Below, piece after piece: positions 1-7,934 of a stretch of DNA of 37,511 bases (positions are counted from its first letter, which is position 1; each line of letters starts with the position of its first letter). The position numbers were made by a program, and so were the translations under genes. The notes beneath the pieces were generated by a model. The model was not told the origin of the DNA. It ran no database searches and saw only the letters and a list, made by a program, of their open reading frames with translations. Source of the stretch: a virus; IMG/VR virus record IMGVR_UViG_3300044961_000228, positions 1-37,511 of that record, one strand, 5' to 3'.

Positions 1-916
1 TGGTGAAGGCATACTTCGCCGGGCTTTCGCTGAAGGTCGTCTCGTCCAGCAGCGTGTAGACGGTGGTCGCGCCGCAGGTGGCGCTGGTAGTGGTGGCGGT
101 CGAGAGGGCGATGGCGCGCGTCAGCCCTGCCGCCCCGATGATGCGCAGCAGGTCGGCGATCAGGTCATGCGGCACGCCCGTATAGCCGTCCACCAGCACG
201 ATCGCGTTCAGCGTCTCGCTGGCGCTGTACGCCGTGTCGCCGTCCGTATTCGCGCAGTACAGCGAACGACGCACATTGTTGTACACCGTCGTGCTGAATG
301 CGCTGGTGATGGCACTGGCATTGGCATAGCTGCTCACGAACGCCGCCGCCAGCGCGGCGATGGCGCTTTCGTCGGCATCGGCGTTGACCATGCGGATGGC
401 GTTGCTCAGCGCCAGCGTCACGCTGTACAGCCCGCCGGCGCGCGCGTTCGCCACGTCGGACACGACCGAGCTGATCCAGGTCGTGGCGCGGTCGGCGATC
501 ACGCAGCGCCGATCGACCCCCAGCCCGGTCGTGACCACCGCCGGGCGCGCTGCCCGTCCCCCTCCGCCGATCACCACCCAGTACGTCCCGCTGTACACCA
601 GCAGCACCATGTTCTGCGGGTCGCTCAGGCGGATGTCGCCGTCGGCGCTGAAGATGTTGCCAGTGCGGTCTTTCAGCACCACCACCCGCCCGGCGGCGGT
701 CGAGCGGACGAACAGGCTCGTGCCCGCCTCGGCATTGGCGGTGGTGATCGTGTCGAGGTCGTCCTCGGCGGCTGCGCCCTGCGTGTCGATCTGCATCGCG
801 CTGGCGCTGAACGCCACCACGCCGCTGCTGATCGTCGCGCTGGCATACGCCGCGAACAGATCGACGATCAGGCTGTCCAGGCTGCCGTTGTCGTTCAGAT
901 ACAGCGGGTTCGGCAT
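1..916 (-). CDS. Phage tail-tip or receptor-binding structural protein (partial at window edge)
   Basis: An open frame of 305 codons runs off the left edge without a stop. It begins MPNPLYLNDNGSLDSLIVDL at an ATG preceded by AAGGATGATCCG, a good ribosome binding site. The protein is rich in Ala, Ser, Thr, Val and Gly. It has short beta-like stretches (VVVLKDRTGNIFSADGDIR, NMVLLVYSGTYWVVIGGGG) and then a helical Ala-rich half, with no catalytic motif I recognise. It lies just downstream of the Tal-like gene in the late operon, where siphoviruses usually carry tail-tip, baseplate or receptor-binding proteins, so a virion role is inferred from position. If the ends of the window are joined, its frame meets the partial gene at 37421-37511 with one base missing. 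Confidence 0.6.
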   Translation of the reverse strand, partial: MPNPLYLNDNGSLDSLIVDLFAAYASATISSGVVAFSASAMQIDTQGAAAEDDLDTITTANAEAGTSLFVRSTAAGRVVVLKDRTGNIFSADGDIRLSDPQNMVLLVYSGTYWVVIGGGGRAARPAVVTTGLGVDRRCVIADRATTWISSVVSDVANARAGGLYSVTLALSNAIRMVNADADESAIAALAAAFVSSYANASAITSAFSTTVYNNVRRSLYCANTDGDTAYSASETLNAIVLVDGYTGVPHDLIADLLRIIGAAGLTRAIALSTATTTSATCGATTVYTLLDETTFSESPAKYAFT

Positions 917-1087
917 CGGATCATCCTTTCGATAAGGGGCATTCTGTCAACCTTCAGATGCTCCCCCTCGCCTCACGGAGAGGGACTTTAACCGCGCGCG
1001 TCTGGCTTGTCTCCCCTTCCCTCCTCGTGGGGGAAGGGGTGGGGGGATGGGGGGCGCTGAGCAGTTACCTTTTTTCGCGCTGCGCCC
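917..1087. other. Intergenic spacer with two G/C-rich imperfect hairpins
   Basis: This 171-base gap between two late genes holds two imperfect inverted repeats, one around 962-987 (CTCCCCCTCG against CGGAGAGGGA) and one around 1011-1040 (CCCCTTCCC against GGGGAAGGGG). Neither is followed by a run of T on the minus strand, so they are not ordinary terminators. C-rich hairpins of this style are common intergenic repeats in some high-GC bacterial genomes, so a host-derived repeat is possible. I see no gene here. Confidence 0.4.
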
Positions 1088-2923
1088 CTACGAGACGGCG
1101 ATCGCCTGGATGGTCTCGTAGACCTCGACGGTGACCTCGACCTCGCCCTGCCCGCTGGTGCACTCGATGCGCACGATGTGTTCCTGCTGGAGGGGGACGA
1201 CCGACTCGATCCACTGCGTGACATCGACCTCGAACATGCCCGCACCACCGCTGACGAGCCACGGACCGCCGAGGGCGGTGGTGCGGTCGATGTTGTTGAC
1301 GAACACGCGCAGCCCGGCGGGAGTCTGCGTGTCCTGCTGCAAGCCGTAGTTGACGGTGATGAAGTCCTCGTTCGTCTCGATGTCGGTCTGCGCCAGGAAG
1401 GCTGCGCTTTCGATGCTGACGGGCAGCAGCGCCCGGAAGGTGGCGTTGGTCGCCTGGTCGTACATGATGACATCGCGGTAGTAGTACGGACCCGTCCCTG
1501 CGCCGGACTGCAGGATGCTGTGGCGGTGGGTGGTATTGGTCACGGCTGAGCGCGCCGTCGAGATGAAGGCGCGCGTGCGCACCCTGACCCGGCAGCGGTT
1601 CAGCCGCTGTGTGGCGTTGGTGAGCACGACGGGCACGGACGCCGGGAAGAACGGGTCGATGACGCGGTCGTACACCCAGGACGAGCGGTTGAAGTACGGC
1701 TTCACCGTCACCCCATCCACGCTCAGCTCCTCCAGCGCGCCGATCACCACCCGCGCCGCGTCCTGCGCCTGCCGATCCACGCTGCTCAGCACCAGATCGA
1801 CGCTCGCGCCCTCCAGCCCCACCCGCTCCGTGACCTCCATCACCCACATGTCACCATCCACGTCGATGAAGTTGCTCACCATCCCATCCCGCTCCACCAC
1901 GCCGTTATACACCAGCCGCACCTTGTCACCAGGGCGCAGCGTCGTTCGCACCTTGTGCGCCGTCACCTGATACACATCCTGACGCTGGCTGTACCGCGAC
2001 AGCCACGCCGCCGCCGCGTCATACAGCGCATTTGCGGCATTCTTCTGATCGGCTTCGCTGTTGGTCAGCGGCGCAATATCCCCGAAGCGCCCCATCTTCT
2101 CGATCACCCCGTACAGCGCCACCGCCGCGAAGTCCTCCAGAAAATGCTGGTCGATGCCGTTGATGTTGGCAACCTGCCGCGTATACGGTAGATTGCGATC
2201 GGCTTTGAAGATCGTCAGCCACGCCTCACCAATCCCCGCGCCGATGGGGTACAGCCGCGTACACACCGCCTCGCTGTTCTGCTCGACGGAGATGGTCTCG
2301 ATGAGGGCGATCTCGTCGGCGGCGTCGATGGCGGGGGGCGCGCCGATGGGGTTGACCAGCCGCAGCCCCGCCGCCGTGCCAAACGCGCCCACCTCCACCG
2401 TGTTGGTAGAAGTCCCGGCGCGCACATGCAAGCCCTGCTGTTGTGCCAGCGCCAGCAGCGCCTTGAACACGCTCACGCCGTCAAAGCGCGCATCTGTCAC
2501 TTCGCCGCCCGACGCGCTCACCGACCACCCGCTCACCAGCCCCACCAGACTGCTGGCGATCGTGCTCACCGTCTGCGCGCTGTATTTCCGCCCCAGCTTG
2601 GTCGAGACGCGCGCCAGCCCGTCCAGATCATCGGGACCCTCCAGATCGAGCGACCAGTCCGCAGGCGTACCGCTCGCCCGCACCTGGCGGATGATGCCGC
2701 TGCCGATCTGCCGAGGCGTCACCCCGTCATGCGCCTGAAACCACAGCCGGACGCGCCGCTCGTTCAGCAGCAGCGCCCGCGCCCGTGTGTCTGTCCCCGG
2801 CACGCTGAAGCGGATCGTCCCGATGCCGTCCAGCACCCGCGTCACCGCCGCGCTCGTCAGCATCACCGGTCCATCACCGAGACGCGCGCCCGCCGCGCTG
2901 TACACATCAGCCCACAATCGCAT
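1088..2923 (-). CDS. Tail protein, Gp37/Tal-like (baseplate hub)
   Basis: This 611-residue protein starts at ATG 2923 (MRLWADVYSAAGARLGDGPV). Its first 370 residues look like the siphovirus Tal or ReqiPepy6 Gp37-like baseplate hub fold. It shows an N-terminal beta region with a surface-like segment (GIGTIRFSVPGTDTRARALL), then DLEGPDDLDGL, a helix-rich insert (VFKALLALAQQQGLHVRAG), and a beta part with RPGDKVRLVYNGVVERDGMV. The C-terminal third (residues about 400-611) is a beta-rich extension. Order supports the call: tape measure, distal tail protein, then this gene. It probably sits at the tail tip and anchors the receptor-binding proteins encoded next. No peptidase or lysozyme motif is evident. 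Confidence 0.7.
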   Translation of the reverse strand: MRLWADVYSAAGARLGDGPVMLTSAAVTRVLDGIGTIRFSVPGTDTRARALLLNERRVRLWFQAHDGVTPRQIGSGIIRQVRASGTPADWSLDLEGPDDLDGLARVSTKLGRKYSAQTVSTIASSLVGLVSGWSVSASGGEVTDARFDGVSVFKALLALAQQQGLHVRAGTSTNTVEVGAFGTAAGLRLVNPIGAPPAIDAADEIALIETISVEQNSEAVCTRLYPIGAGIGEAWLTIFKADRNLPYTRQVANINGIDQHFLEDFAAVALYGVIEKMGRFGDIAPLTNSEADQKNAANALYDAAAAWLSRYSQRQDVYQVTAHKVRTTLRPGDKVRLVYNGVVERDGMVSNFIDVDGDMWVMEVTERVGLEGASVDLVLSSVDRQAQDAARVVIGALEELSVDGVTVKPYFNRSSWVYDRVIDPFFPASVPVVLTNATQRLNRCRVRVRTRAFISTARSAVTNTTHRHSILQSGAGTGPYYYRDVIMYDQATNATFRALLPVSIESAAFLAQTDIETNEDFITVNYGLQQDTQTPAGLRVFVNNIDRTTALGGPWLVSGGAGMFEVDVTQWIESVVPLQQEHIVRIECTSGQGEVEVTVEVYETIQAIAVS

Positions 2924-2938
2924 CGGTTCGTCCTTCCA

Positions 2939-3751
2939 TCAGTACCACGTATCTTCCCACGCCACCGACACCGTCGCCGTCTCACCGCCGCCCAGGATGA
3001 CGCGGATCGTGTTCGCGCCCGGCTGAAGCCGCAGCCATGCCGGATGCGCCGCGCTGAAGGCAGCCCCATACGCATCCGTGCCGTTCTTGCGCACTGTCAG
3101 CCCTTGACAGTTGATCGCCAGCACATCGGCATTCGCCAGCGCCGCCGCATACACGATCTCGTCCGCCACCACCGAGCTGACCATCCGCCGGATCGTCAGC
3201 CCGCCCGCGCTGATCGCCGTCGTCGCCGTCACCGTGATCACCGGCTGCGCCACAGCCGTCCCGCTTGCCGTCACCGTGCCATCCGTCAGCGTGCCCGACG
3301 CCGAAATGCCCACCGGGCTGCCCGCCGCCGCGCTGTACCACCTCGGATACGCCACCTGAAAATCAACTGTCGCATCGATGATCCGCGCCGAACGCGCGTC
3401 ATACACTGCCGGAAGGTTAATATTGTTCACCTTCGCCATGCAGTAGCGCATCGCGCCTGCAAACGTCTCAGCCGTCAGCGTCGCCCGCCCCGCCCGCATC
3501 ATCGCCATCACCGCATCGCGCCGCGCCGCCATGTCCGCCGCCGAAGACGCCACCAGCGTCAGCCGCGCGCGCACAAAGCCAATTTCATTCGGGGCAGGGG
3601 CATCCCCCATGTTGTCGAAGCCGCCATCCAGTCCCGGCAGCCGCGTCGTGCGCGGTACGGCATCCCCGAAATTCGTGCGCAGGATTTCGCCGCTCGACGG
3701 GATGCTGTCGGGAAAAGTGTACGTCCCAAACGATATAATCCGCTTCATCAT
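2939..3751 (-). CDS. Distal tail protein (Dit-like)
   Basis: This 270-residue protein overlaps the tape measure stop at ATGATG. The N-terminal half has features of Dit or phage tail-family proteins: a start of MMKRIISFGTYTFPDS, a DNMGDAPAPNEIGFVRARLT strand region, and a helical segment (AADMAARRDAVMAMMRAGRA) followed by ATVDFQVAYPRWYS, which ends the hub domain. The C-terminal half resembles a galectin-like beta sandwich (GTLTDGTVTASGTAVAQPVI, ANTIRVILGGGETATVSVAW). It would form the ring joining the tail tube to the tip. A copy of the dispersed palindrome lies inside the gene at 3093-3111. Identification rests on position after the tape measure and on overall layout. Confidence 0.7.
   Translation of the reverse strand: MMKRIISFGTYTFPDSIPSSGEILRTNFGDAVPRTTRLPGLDGGFDNMGDAPAPNEIGFVRARLTLVASSAADMAARRDAVMAMMRAGRATLTAETFAGAMRYCMAKVNNINLPAVYDARSARIIDATVDFQVAYPRWYSAAAGSPVGISASGTLTDGTVTASGTAVAQPVITVTATTAISAGGLTIRRMVSSVVADEIVYAAALANADVLAINCQGLTVRKNGTDAYGAAFSAAHPAWLRLQPGANTIRVILGGGETATVSVAWEDTWY
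3093..3111 (+). repeat. Dispersed 19-bp palindrome, divergent copy
   Basis: ACTGTCAGCCCTTGACAGT has both arms in the T variant (ACTGTCA/TGACAGT) and one further mismatch in the centre. It lies inside the Dit-like coding sequence. It is the weakest of seven copies and could be chance. Confidence 0.45.
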
Positions 3752-6018
3752 CCACGCTCCCGTAACCGCTGCGCGATCGCCACGCCGAACGCATCACCTG
3801 CCGCCTGCGCCGCCGCCGGGCTGATCATCGCCTGTGCCGGCAGCGTCACCTGCACATACGTATCCCCGCCGCCACCGGCTGCCACCATCGGCGCACGCCC
3901 GCCCATCGGAACATCACCACCAAACCCGCGCGCCCCGCCGCCTGAAATCGGATCAGGCAGAGGCGACGCGCTCAGCAGCCCAAGCGCGCGCAGCAGCTCG
4001 TTCACGCTGTCGATGATGCCGCGCAGCACGCCGTTGAAGAAGTTGCCGAACGCCTCCACACCGGGCCGCACATCCTCCCACAGCCCGCGCAGTAGATCGA
4101 TCAAGCCTTGCACCACCGGGATCACGCTGTGCGTCAGGATGCGCGCGATCAACGGGAAACCCGTGTTGACGGCATATTCCAGTAACGTCTCCAGCGCTGG
4201 CGCGACGACATTCCACAGGGAGCGCAGCAGGTCGATGAAGCTGTTGAATGTCGGGATGATCGTGTCCACAATCATCGCGCCGATCATCGGCATCGCCTCG
4301 TCCAGAAACCACGCCGCCATCCGCTCCAGCCCTGGTGACACAGCCGCCCAGATGCCGCCCAGACCGTTCACAATATCCTGCACGAACGGCAGGATATGGC
4401 TGTCCAGCGATGTACGCAGCGCCGGTACGAGGCTGTCCGTGAACCACGCCGCCATCCCCTCCAGGCGCGGACGTATCGCCTCCCACACCCCGCCGATCGC
4501 CTCAAACCCTGCCTGTATGCGCGGCGCAATCTCCCGCTCGACAAACGCCGCCGCTGCTGGCAGCCCGTCCTGCGTAACCCAGTTTGCGAATGCCATCAGG
4601 CGCGGCATGATCTGGGTCATCGCCCCGTCCACCACATCCCGCATCCCCATGAAATTCGTAGCATACGCCGTGCCAAGCGCGCCCACCGCGCCGATCACCA
4701 GCCCGACCGGTCCCGTGATTGCCGTCAGCGCAAACCCGACCGCCTTCAGCGCCAGCCCCGTCCCGATCAGCGCCGGTCCCGCCACCGCCAGCGCCGCCAC
4801 CATCCCGGCGATCGCCTGTACCGCCTGCGGATTGGCGACCGCCCACGCCCGCACCCCGGCGATCACCTCCATCAGCGACTCGGAGAACAGCCGCACCTGT
4901 GGCGTCAGCATATCGCCGATCACGATACGCAGGTCGTAGACCGTGTTACCCAGCCGGTTCAGCGTGCTTTGCGTCGTCTCGGCGCGCCGGTTCGCCTCTT
5001 CCGTCAGCGCCTCATTCGCTGCCCAGGCTGCGTTCGCCTGCACCAGCGCGCCCGTCAATAGGTCTTGCCCGGTCGCCAGGCGCAGCAGCGTATCGCGCAC
5101 CCGTACATCCTGAAAGCCCATCTGCTCCAACATGCCAACCACATTCTCGCCGGCGTTGTTCATGCGCCGCAGCCCGCTGATAAATGACGCCATCGCCTGT
5201 GCAGGCGTCCGCCTGAACGACTCGGCGAATTGCTCGGCGCTCATCCCCGCCACCCGCGCGAACACCGCCACCTTGTCACTGGAGTTGGCGATCTCGGTCG
5301 TCATGCCCAGCAGCACGCGCGAGATCGCCGTGCCGCCCGCCTCGGCATTGATGCCGACCGACGAGATCGACGCCGCCAGCGCCATAATCTCCGCCTGCGT
5401 CATACCCGCGATGTTGCCCGCGCCCGCGATGCGCTGCGCCATCTCCACAATCTGTGACTCTGTGGTCGCCATCGAGTTGCCCAGATCGACCACCACCGAC
5501 CCCAAACGCCCGAAATCATCAAACGACATTCGGGTGATCGTCGCAAACTGTGCCAGCGACATCGCCGCCGCATCCACAGACATGTCCGTCGTCATGCCAA
5601 GCATGGCGATCGTCTCGGTAAACAGGTCAAGCCCGGCGATCGGCACGCCAAGCTGACCAGCGATCTCCATGATGCGCGCCAGCTCGTTCTGCGCCCCGCG
5701 CAGGCTTGACACCGCCGTATCCGGCGAGATCGCCATGCGCAGTATCGACTCGCGCAGGGCGTCAAACCCTTCTTCACTCGTGTCGATCGTCTTTCGCACG
5801 CCCGCGAACGCGCTCTCAAAGTCGATCGCCGCCCGCACCGTAGCCGCCAGCGCCGCCGTCGGCAGCGCCATAGCCGCCGTCAGCGCCGCGCCCGCCCCAA
5901 TCAGCGAGTCCCCGGCGCGGTTCAGCCGCGTCGCCATGCCATCGACAGCCCCGGCAATCTCGCGGATCGGACGCGATGCGTTGTCCACCGCGCGGATGAT
6001 GACCTCAATCGTGTTCAT
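3748..6018 (-). CDS. Tail tape measure protein
   Basis: The longest protein of the late operon has 756 residues and starts MNTIEVIIRAVDNASRPIRE, overlapping the preceding chaperone stop by ATGA. The N-terminal domain matches the TP901-type tape measure core: FESAFAGVRKTIDTSEEGFD, the AGQLGVPIAGLDLFTETIAM helix, a DLGNSMATTESQIVEMAQRI segment, then GTAISRVLLGMTTEI and FRRTPAQAMASFISGL. A hydrophobic stretch near residues 405-465 (IAGMVAALAVAGPALIGTGL and AITGPVGLVIGAVGALG) could cross the host membrane during DNA injection. Three imperfect repeats follow around residues 480-620, each pairing a MAAWF or similar helix with an IP..Q/N..ID segment. Its length suggests a tail of roughly 110 nm using the usual 0.15 nm per residue, an inference only. 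Confidence 0.9.
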   Translation of the reverse strand: MNTIEVIIRAVDNASRPIREIAGAVDGMATRLNRAGDSLIGAGAALTAAMALPTAALAATVRAAIDFESAFAGVRKTIDTSEEGFDALRESILRMAISPDTAVSSLRGAQNELARIMEIAGQLGVPIAGLDLFTETIAMLGMTTDMSVDAAAMSLAQFATITRMSFDDFGRLGSVVVDLGNSMATTESQIVEMAQRIAGAGNIAGMTQAEIMALAASISSVGINAEAGGTAISRVLLGMTTEIANSSDKVAVFARVAGMSAEQFAESFRRTPAQAMASFISGLRRMNNAGENVVGMLEQMGFQDVRVRDTLLRLATGQDLLTGALVQANAAWAANEALTEEANRRAETTQSTLNRLGNTVYDLRIVIGDMLTPQVRLFSESLMEVIAGVRAWAVANPQAVQAIAGMVAALAVAGPALIGTGLALKAVGFALTAITGPVGLVIGAVGALGTAYATNFMGMRDVVDGAMTQIMPRLMAFANWVTQDGLPAAAAFVEREIAPRIQAGFEAIGGVWEAIRPRLEGMAAWFTDSLVPALRTSLDSHILPFVQDIVNGLGGIWAAVSPGLERMAAWFLDEAMPMIGAMIVDTIIPTFNSFIDLLRSLWNVVAPALETLLEYAVNTGFPLIARILTHSVIPVVQGLIDLLRGLWEDVRPGVEAFGNFFNGVLRGIIDSVNELLRALGLLSASPLPDPISGGGARGFGGDVPMGGRAPMVAAGGGGDTYVQVTLPAQAMISPAAAQAAGDAFGVAIAQRLRERG

Positions 6019-6262
6019 GTGCCCGCGCCTCCACCGCGCCCTTTGCTTGCCTGTTCGATGCGTTGCTGCTCAACCTTCTGCTCAGCCGCCGCAAACGCCA
6101 GATGCAGCCGCACAGTTTCCTCGTCCTGCTCGTACAGCTCACTCGGCGTGCAGCCGTACAGCCGGCACGCCTGATATTCGGCATACTCGATCGGCAGCCC
6201 CGCAGCGTTTTCCGTGAATAGGGCGGTCAGCACGGCATCAGCCAGCCGCCTTACCCGTTTGG
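6015..6262 (-). CDS. Tail assembly chaperone, T part of the G-T frameshift product
   Basis: This frame is reached from the upstream G gene by a -1 ribosomal frameshift at 6257-6263. After the slip the product continues RVRRLADAVLTALFTENAAG and ends KGRGGGAGT, overlapping the tape measure start. A GTG at 6233 could serve as an independent start but lacks a clear ribosome binding site. In lambda and many siphoviruses the shifted product (gpGT) binds the tape measure and recruits tail tube subunits, while gpG alone coats it. The segment IEYAEYQACRLYGCTPSELY and the charged helix that follows fit the usual T domain size of 70-90 residues. Minor product expected. Confidence 0.75.
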
Positions 6263-6577
6263 GTTGTCTGTCCCAGTGATCACGCGCGTCAGGAAGTGCG
6301 CCTCGTCAGTCGTCAGCCCCATGAGTACCGACGGATCGCTGCTTGGCAGCGGCATCTCGTCGCCATTCTCATCGACCCAGTTCCAGGCGATCACATGCTT
6401 GGCGATCAATATCTCGTTTTCTTCAAGCGCTGCCGCATTCGTCAGCGCCCCTTTTTCTGCCATCTCAAAATAGCGCTTGCTCTCGCCATACGTCCGCGCG
6501 CGAATTTCCACCCACGCCCCCTCACCCTGTACTTCGCTCGCGTCCACCCGCTTGGCAAGTGTCAATCGACTTGGCAT
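6251..6577 (-). CDS. Tail assembly chaperone G
   Basis: This 108-residue protein starts MPSRLTLAKRVDASEVQGEG. It lies between the major tail protein and the tape measure, the canonical place for gpG-type chaperones. The sequence GEGAWVEIRARTYGESKRYF and the acidic helix-rich remainder fit phage tail assembly chaperone families. The last codons read GAC AAC CCA AAC GGG TAA and contain the slippery heptamer C CCA AAC in frame, so a fraction of ribosomes should continue into the T frame. It is expected to coat the tape measure during tail assembly and is not part of the virion. It is preceded by two tandem terminators, which would lower its expression relative to the major tail protein. Confidence 0.78.
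   Translation of the reverse strand: MPSRLTLAKRVDASEVQGEGAWVEIRARTYGESKRYFEMAEKGALTNAAALEENEILIAKHVIAWNWVDENGDEMPLPSSDPSVLMGLTTDEAHFLTRVITGTDNPNG
6257..6263 (-). promoter_or_regulatory. -1 programmed ribosomal frameshift site (C CCA AAC)
   Basis: Read on the minus strand, the G gene frame contains C CCA AAC, a perfect X XXY YYZ heptamer, one codon before its stop TAA (6251-6253). Slipping one base back gives CCC AAA CGG and opens the T frame. A GGCGG/CCGCC pairing just downstream (arms near 6246-6250 and 6221-6226) could act as a stimulating stem. Confidence 0.8.
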
Positions 6578-6603
6578 CGCTGTATCCTTTTTGTACTCAA
6601 AGC

Positions 6604-6624
6604 AAAAAGGGGCATCTTTGCCCC
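6604..6624 (-). terminator. Intrinsic terminator, distal of a tandem pair
   Basis: On the minus strand a GGGGCAaagaTGCCCC stem-loop is followed by TTTTTGC. It is the second of two near-identical terminators between the major tail protein and chaperone G. Confidence 0.85.
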
Positions 6625-6646
6625 TGTGGGTTTAATCCATCGATCG

Positions 6647-6667
6647 AAAAAGGGGCATCGCTGCCCC
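6647..6667 (-). terminator. Intrinsic terminator, proximal of a tandem pair
   Basis: On the minus strand a GGGGCAgcgaTGCCCC stem-loop is followed by TTTTTC, just after the major tail protein stop. With its neighbour it would cut transcription of downstream tail genes relative to the abundant tube protein. Confidence 0.85.
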
Positions 6668-6672
6668 TCTGC

Positions 6673-7122
6673 TTACGTCGTGGTCGTCGCGTGCGTCACT
6701 TCGCCGTTCGGCACGATTTCGGCGCTCACCATGATCGGCGCAGCGCTGGACGCATCGAGCGGGATGGTCAGGCTCGTCAGCAGCACATCCGCCTCGAAGC
6801 TGTCTGCGCCCGTCGTATCGCCCGGCACAAATACCCGGATGCGGCGCGTTGTGCCAGGGTAATCAAAATACCAGTCGCGCAGCAGCGCCAGCGCCTCCCC
6901 GGATGCCGTCGAGTAGACCGCGTCCAGCCGCATCGTCGCGTCCTGCGCGCACGCCAGCCGCTGCATCCACTTGGAGCCGAACACCCGGAACGTCTCCACT
7001 TCCTGCGTCAGCGACATCTCGAACCGGTTGCCCTGTCCGCTGATGTCGATCAGCGTCCCGCTTGCATTCGCCAGGTGAATGCTGACGTTGCACGCATTCA
7101 CCGCCGTAGTCGTTGCAGTCAT
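6673..7122 (-). CDS. Major tail (tube) protein
   Basis: This 149-residue protein starts MTATTTAVNACNVSIHLANA. It shows a tail-tube-like pattern: an early beta hairpin (DISGQGNRFEMSLTQEVETF), a VFGSKWMQRLACAQDATMRL region, a helix (SGEALALLRDWYF) in the usual position, and late strands (RIRVFVPGDTTGADSFEADV, SLTIPLDASSAAPIMVSAEI). The phrase on trials of beta strands and a final polar tail matches the lambda gpV and HK97 tube fold families. Placement between the tail terminator and chaperone genes, and two strong terminators directly after it, both fit a very abundant virion protein. It would stack as hexameric rings around the tape measure. Confidence 0.8.
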   Translation of the reverse strand: MTATTTAVNACNVSIHLANASGTLIDISGQGNRFEMSLTQEVETFRVFGSKWMQRLACAQDATMRLDAVYSTASGEALALLRDWYFDYPGTTRRIRVFVPGDTTGADSFEADVLLTSLTIPLDASSAAPIMVSAEIVPNGEVTHATTTT

Positions 7123-7134
7123 GACCTATCCTTT

Positions 7135-7476
7135 CTACCCGCACGCACACCCGTCGTCAGTTGGTGGCGATAGCAGCATGACCATCTCTTGCTGCCACGC
7201 CTGTACCTCATTCGCGCTCACGTCCAGCCTGTCCGCCAGCGCGCCCGCGTCCGCCTCGATCAATTGCGCCCCGTCAACGATGCCCTCGCCGCTCAGCATC
7301 GCCGCCCGCGCATCCCACCCCGGTAGCAGCGCCAGCGGCGGCGCAGCCACCAGCGAGATCGCCCCGCGCGCCGCCAGGATGCTGATCTGCCGCTCGTCCA
7401 GCAGCCCCGGCGGGATCACATGCCCGCGCTGCACCGTCACCCCGCTCAACCTGTGGATTGCCCTGTACACCGCCAT
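7135..7476 (-). CDS. Small late protein of unknown function between tail terminator and tube genes
   Basis: This 113-residue protein starts MAVYRAIHRLSGVTVQRGHV at an ATG that overlaps the previous stop by one base (TGATG), which fixes the start. Residues about 60-100 (GEGIVDGAQLIEADAGALAD, RLDVSANEVQAWQQEM) look like a small helix-hairpin-helix or SAM-like domain, and the protein ends DDGCACG. Position suggests a virion assembly or head-tail joining role, but I do not recognise the family and no catalytic residues stand out. Confidence 0.6.
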   Translation of the reverse strand: MAVYRAIHRLSGVTVQRGHVIPPGLLDERQISILAARGAISLVAAPPLALLPGWDARAAMLSGEGIVDGAQLIEADAGALADRLDVSANEVQAWQQEMVMLLSPPTDDGCACG

Positions 7477-7934
7477 CAGAACACCCACACCGTCACGGCA
7501 AAGCGCACGCCCGCATACCCCACCTGCCCATACTCGAACACCACGCGCTCGGCTGACCACCTGAACGCCTGCACCCCCGCCAGCCCGAACAGTGGCTTTG
7601 TGCGCTGTGCCTCCAGCGCCGTCTGCACCACCTCAGCAATGCGCAGCGTCTCCGCCGCATCCTCGTTCAGTTGTGCGCGCTGCCTTACGTACACATCGAT
7701 GTGAAACAGCATCTGTGTCACGCGCACCCCCGCCGTGAACGTTGCCCGGTCGCTGTCAAACCCCGCACTGGTCTCGCTGGTCTGCCAGTACACCTGTGCC
7801 GTCGGCAGGTCAGCGATCGCCTCGCTCATGCCGTCCTCGATGCTCACCTGGGCGGCATCCTGCACCCGCACGATCTCCGGCACATCGCGCAGCGCCCCGG
7901 CGATCGCGGTACATATCTGTGCTATCGTGATCAC
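7476..7934 (-). CDS. Tail terminator / tail completion protein
   Basis: This 152-residue protein starts MITIAQICTAIAGALRDVPE, overlapping the gp10-like gene by ATGA. It shows the layout of gpU or HK97 gp11-type tail terminators: an N-terminal helix (residues 1-18), a strand carrying LPTAQVYWQTSET, a RVTQMLFHIDVYVRQRAQLN strand-helix, then a long helix (EDAAETLRIAEVVQTALEAQ) and a final strand pair ending RFAVTVWVF. Such proteins cap the growing tail tube and form the interface with the head connector. Gene order (gp10-like, this gene, tube) is the classical one. Assigned from order and pattern. Confidence 0.7.
   Translation of the reverse strand: MITIAQICTAIAGALRDVPEIVRVQDAAQVSIEDGMSEAIADLPTAQVYWQTSETSAGFDSDRATFTAGVRVTQMLFHIDVYVRQRAQLNEDAAETLRIAEVVQTALEAQRTKPLFGLAGVQAFRWSAERVVFEYGQVGYAGVRFAVTVWVF

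Noticed and set aside
2426-4939. Very long plus-strand open frame of 837 codons opposite the tail genes
   Set aside because: The translation is His/Arg/Pro-rich with no domain, and the minus strand holds coherent tail proteins throughout. High GC content creates such antisense frames.
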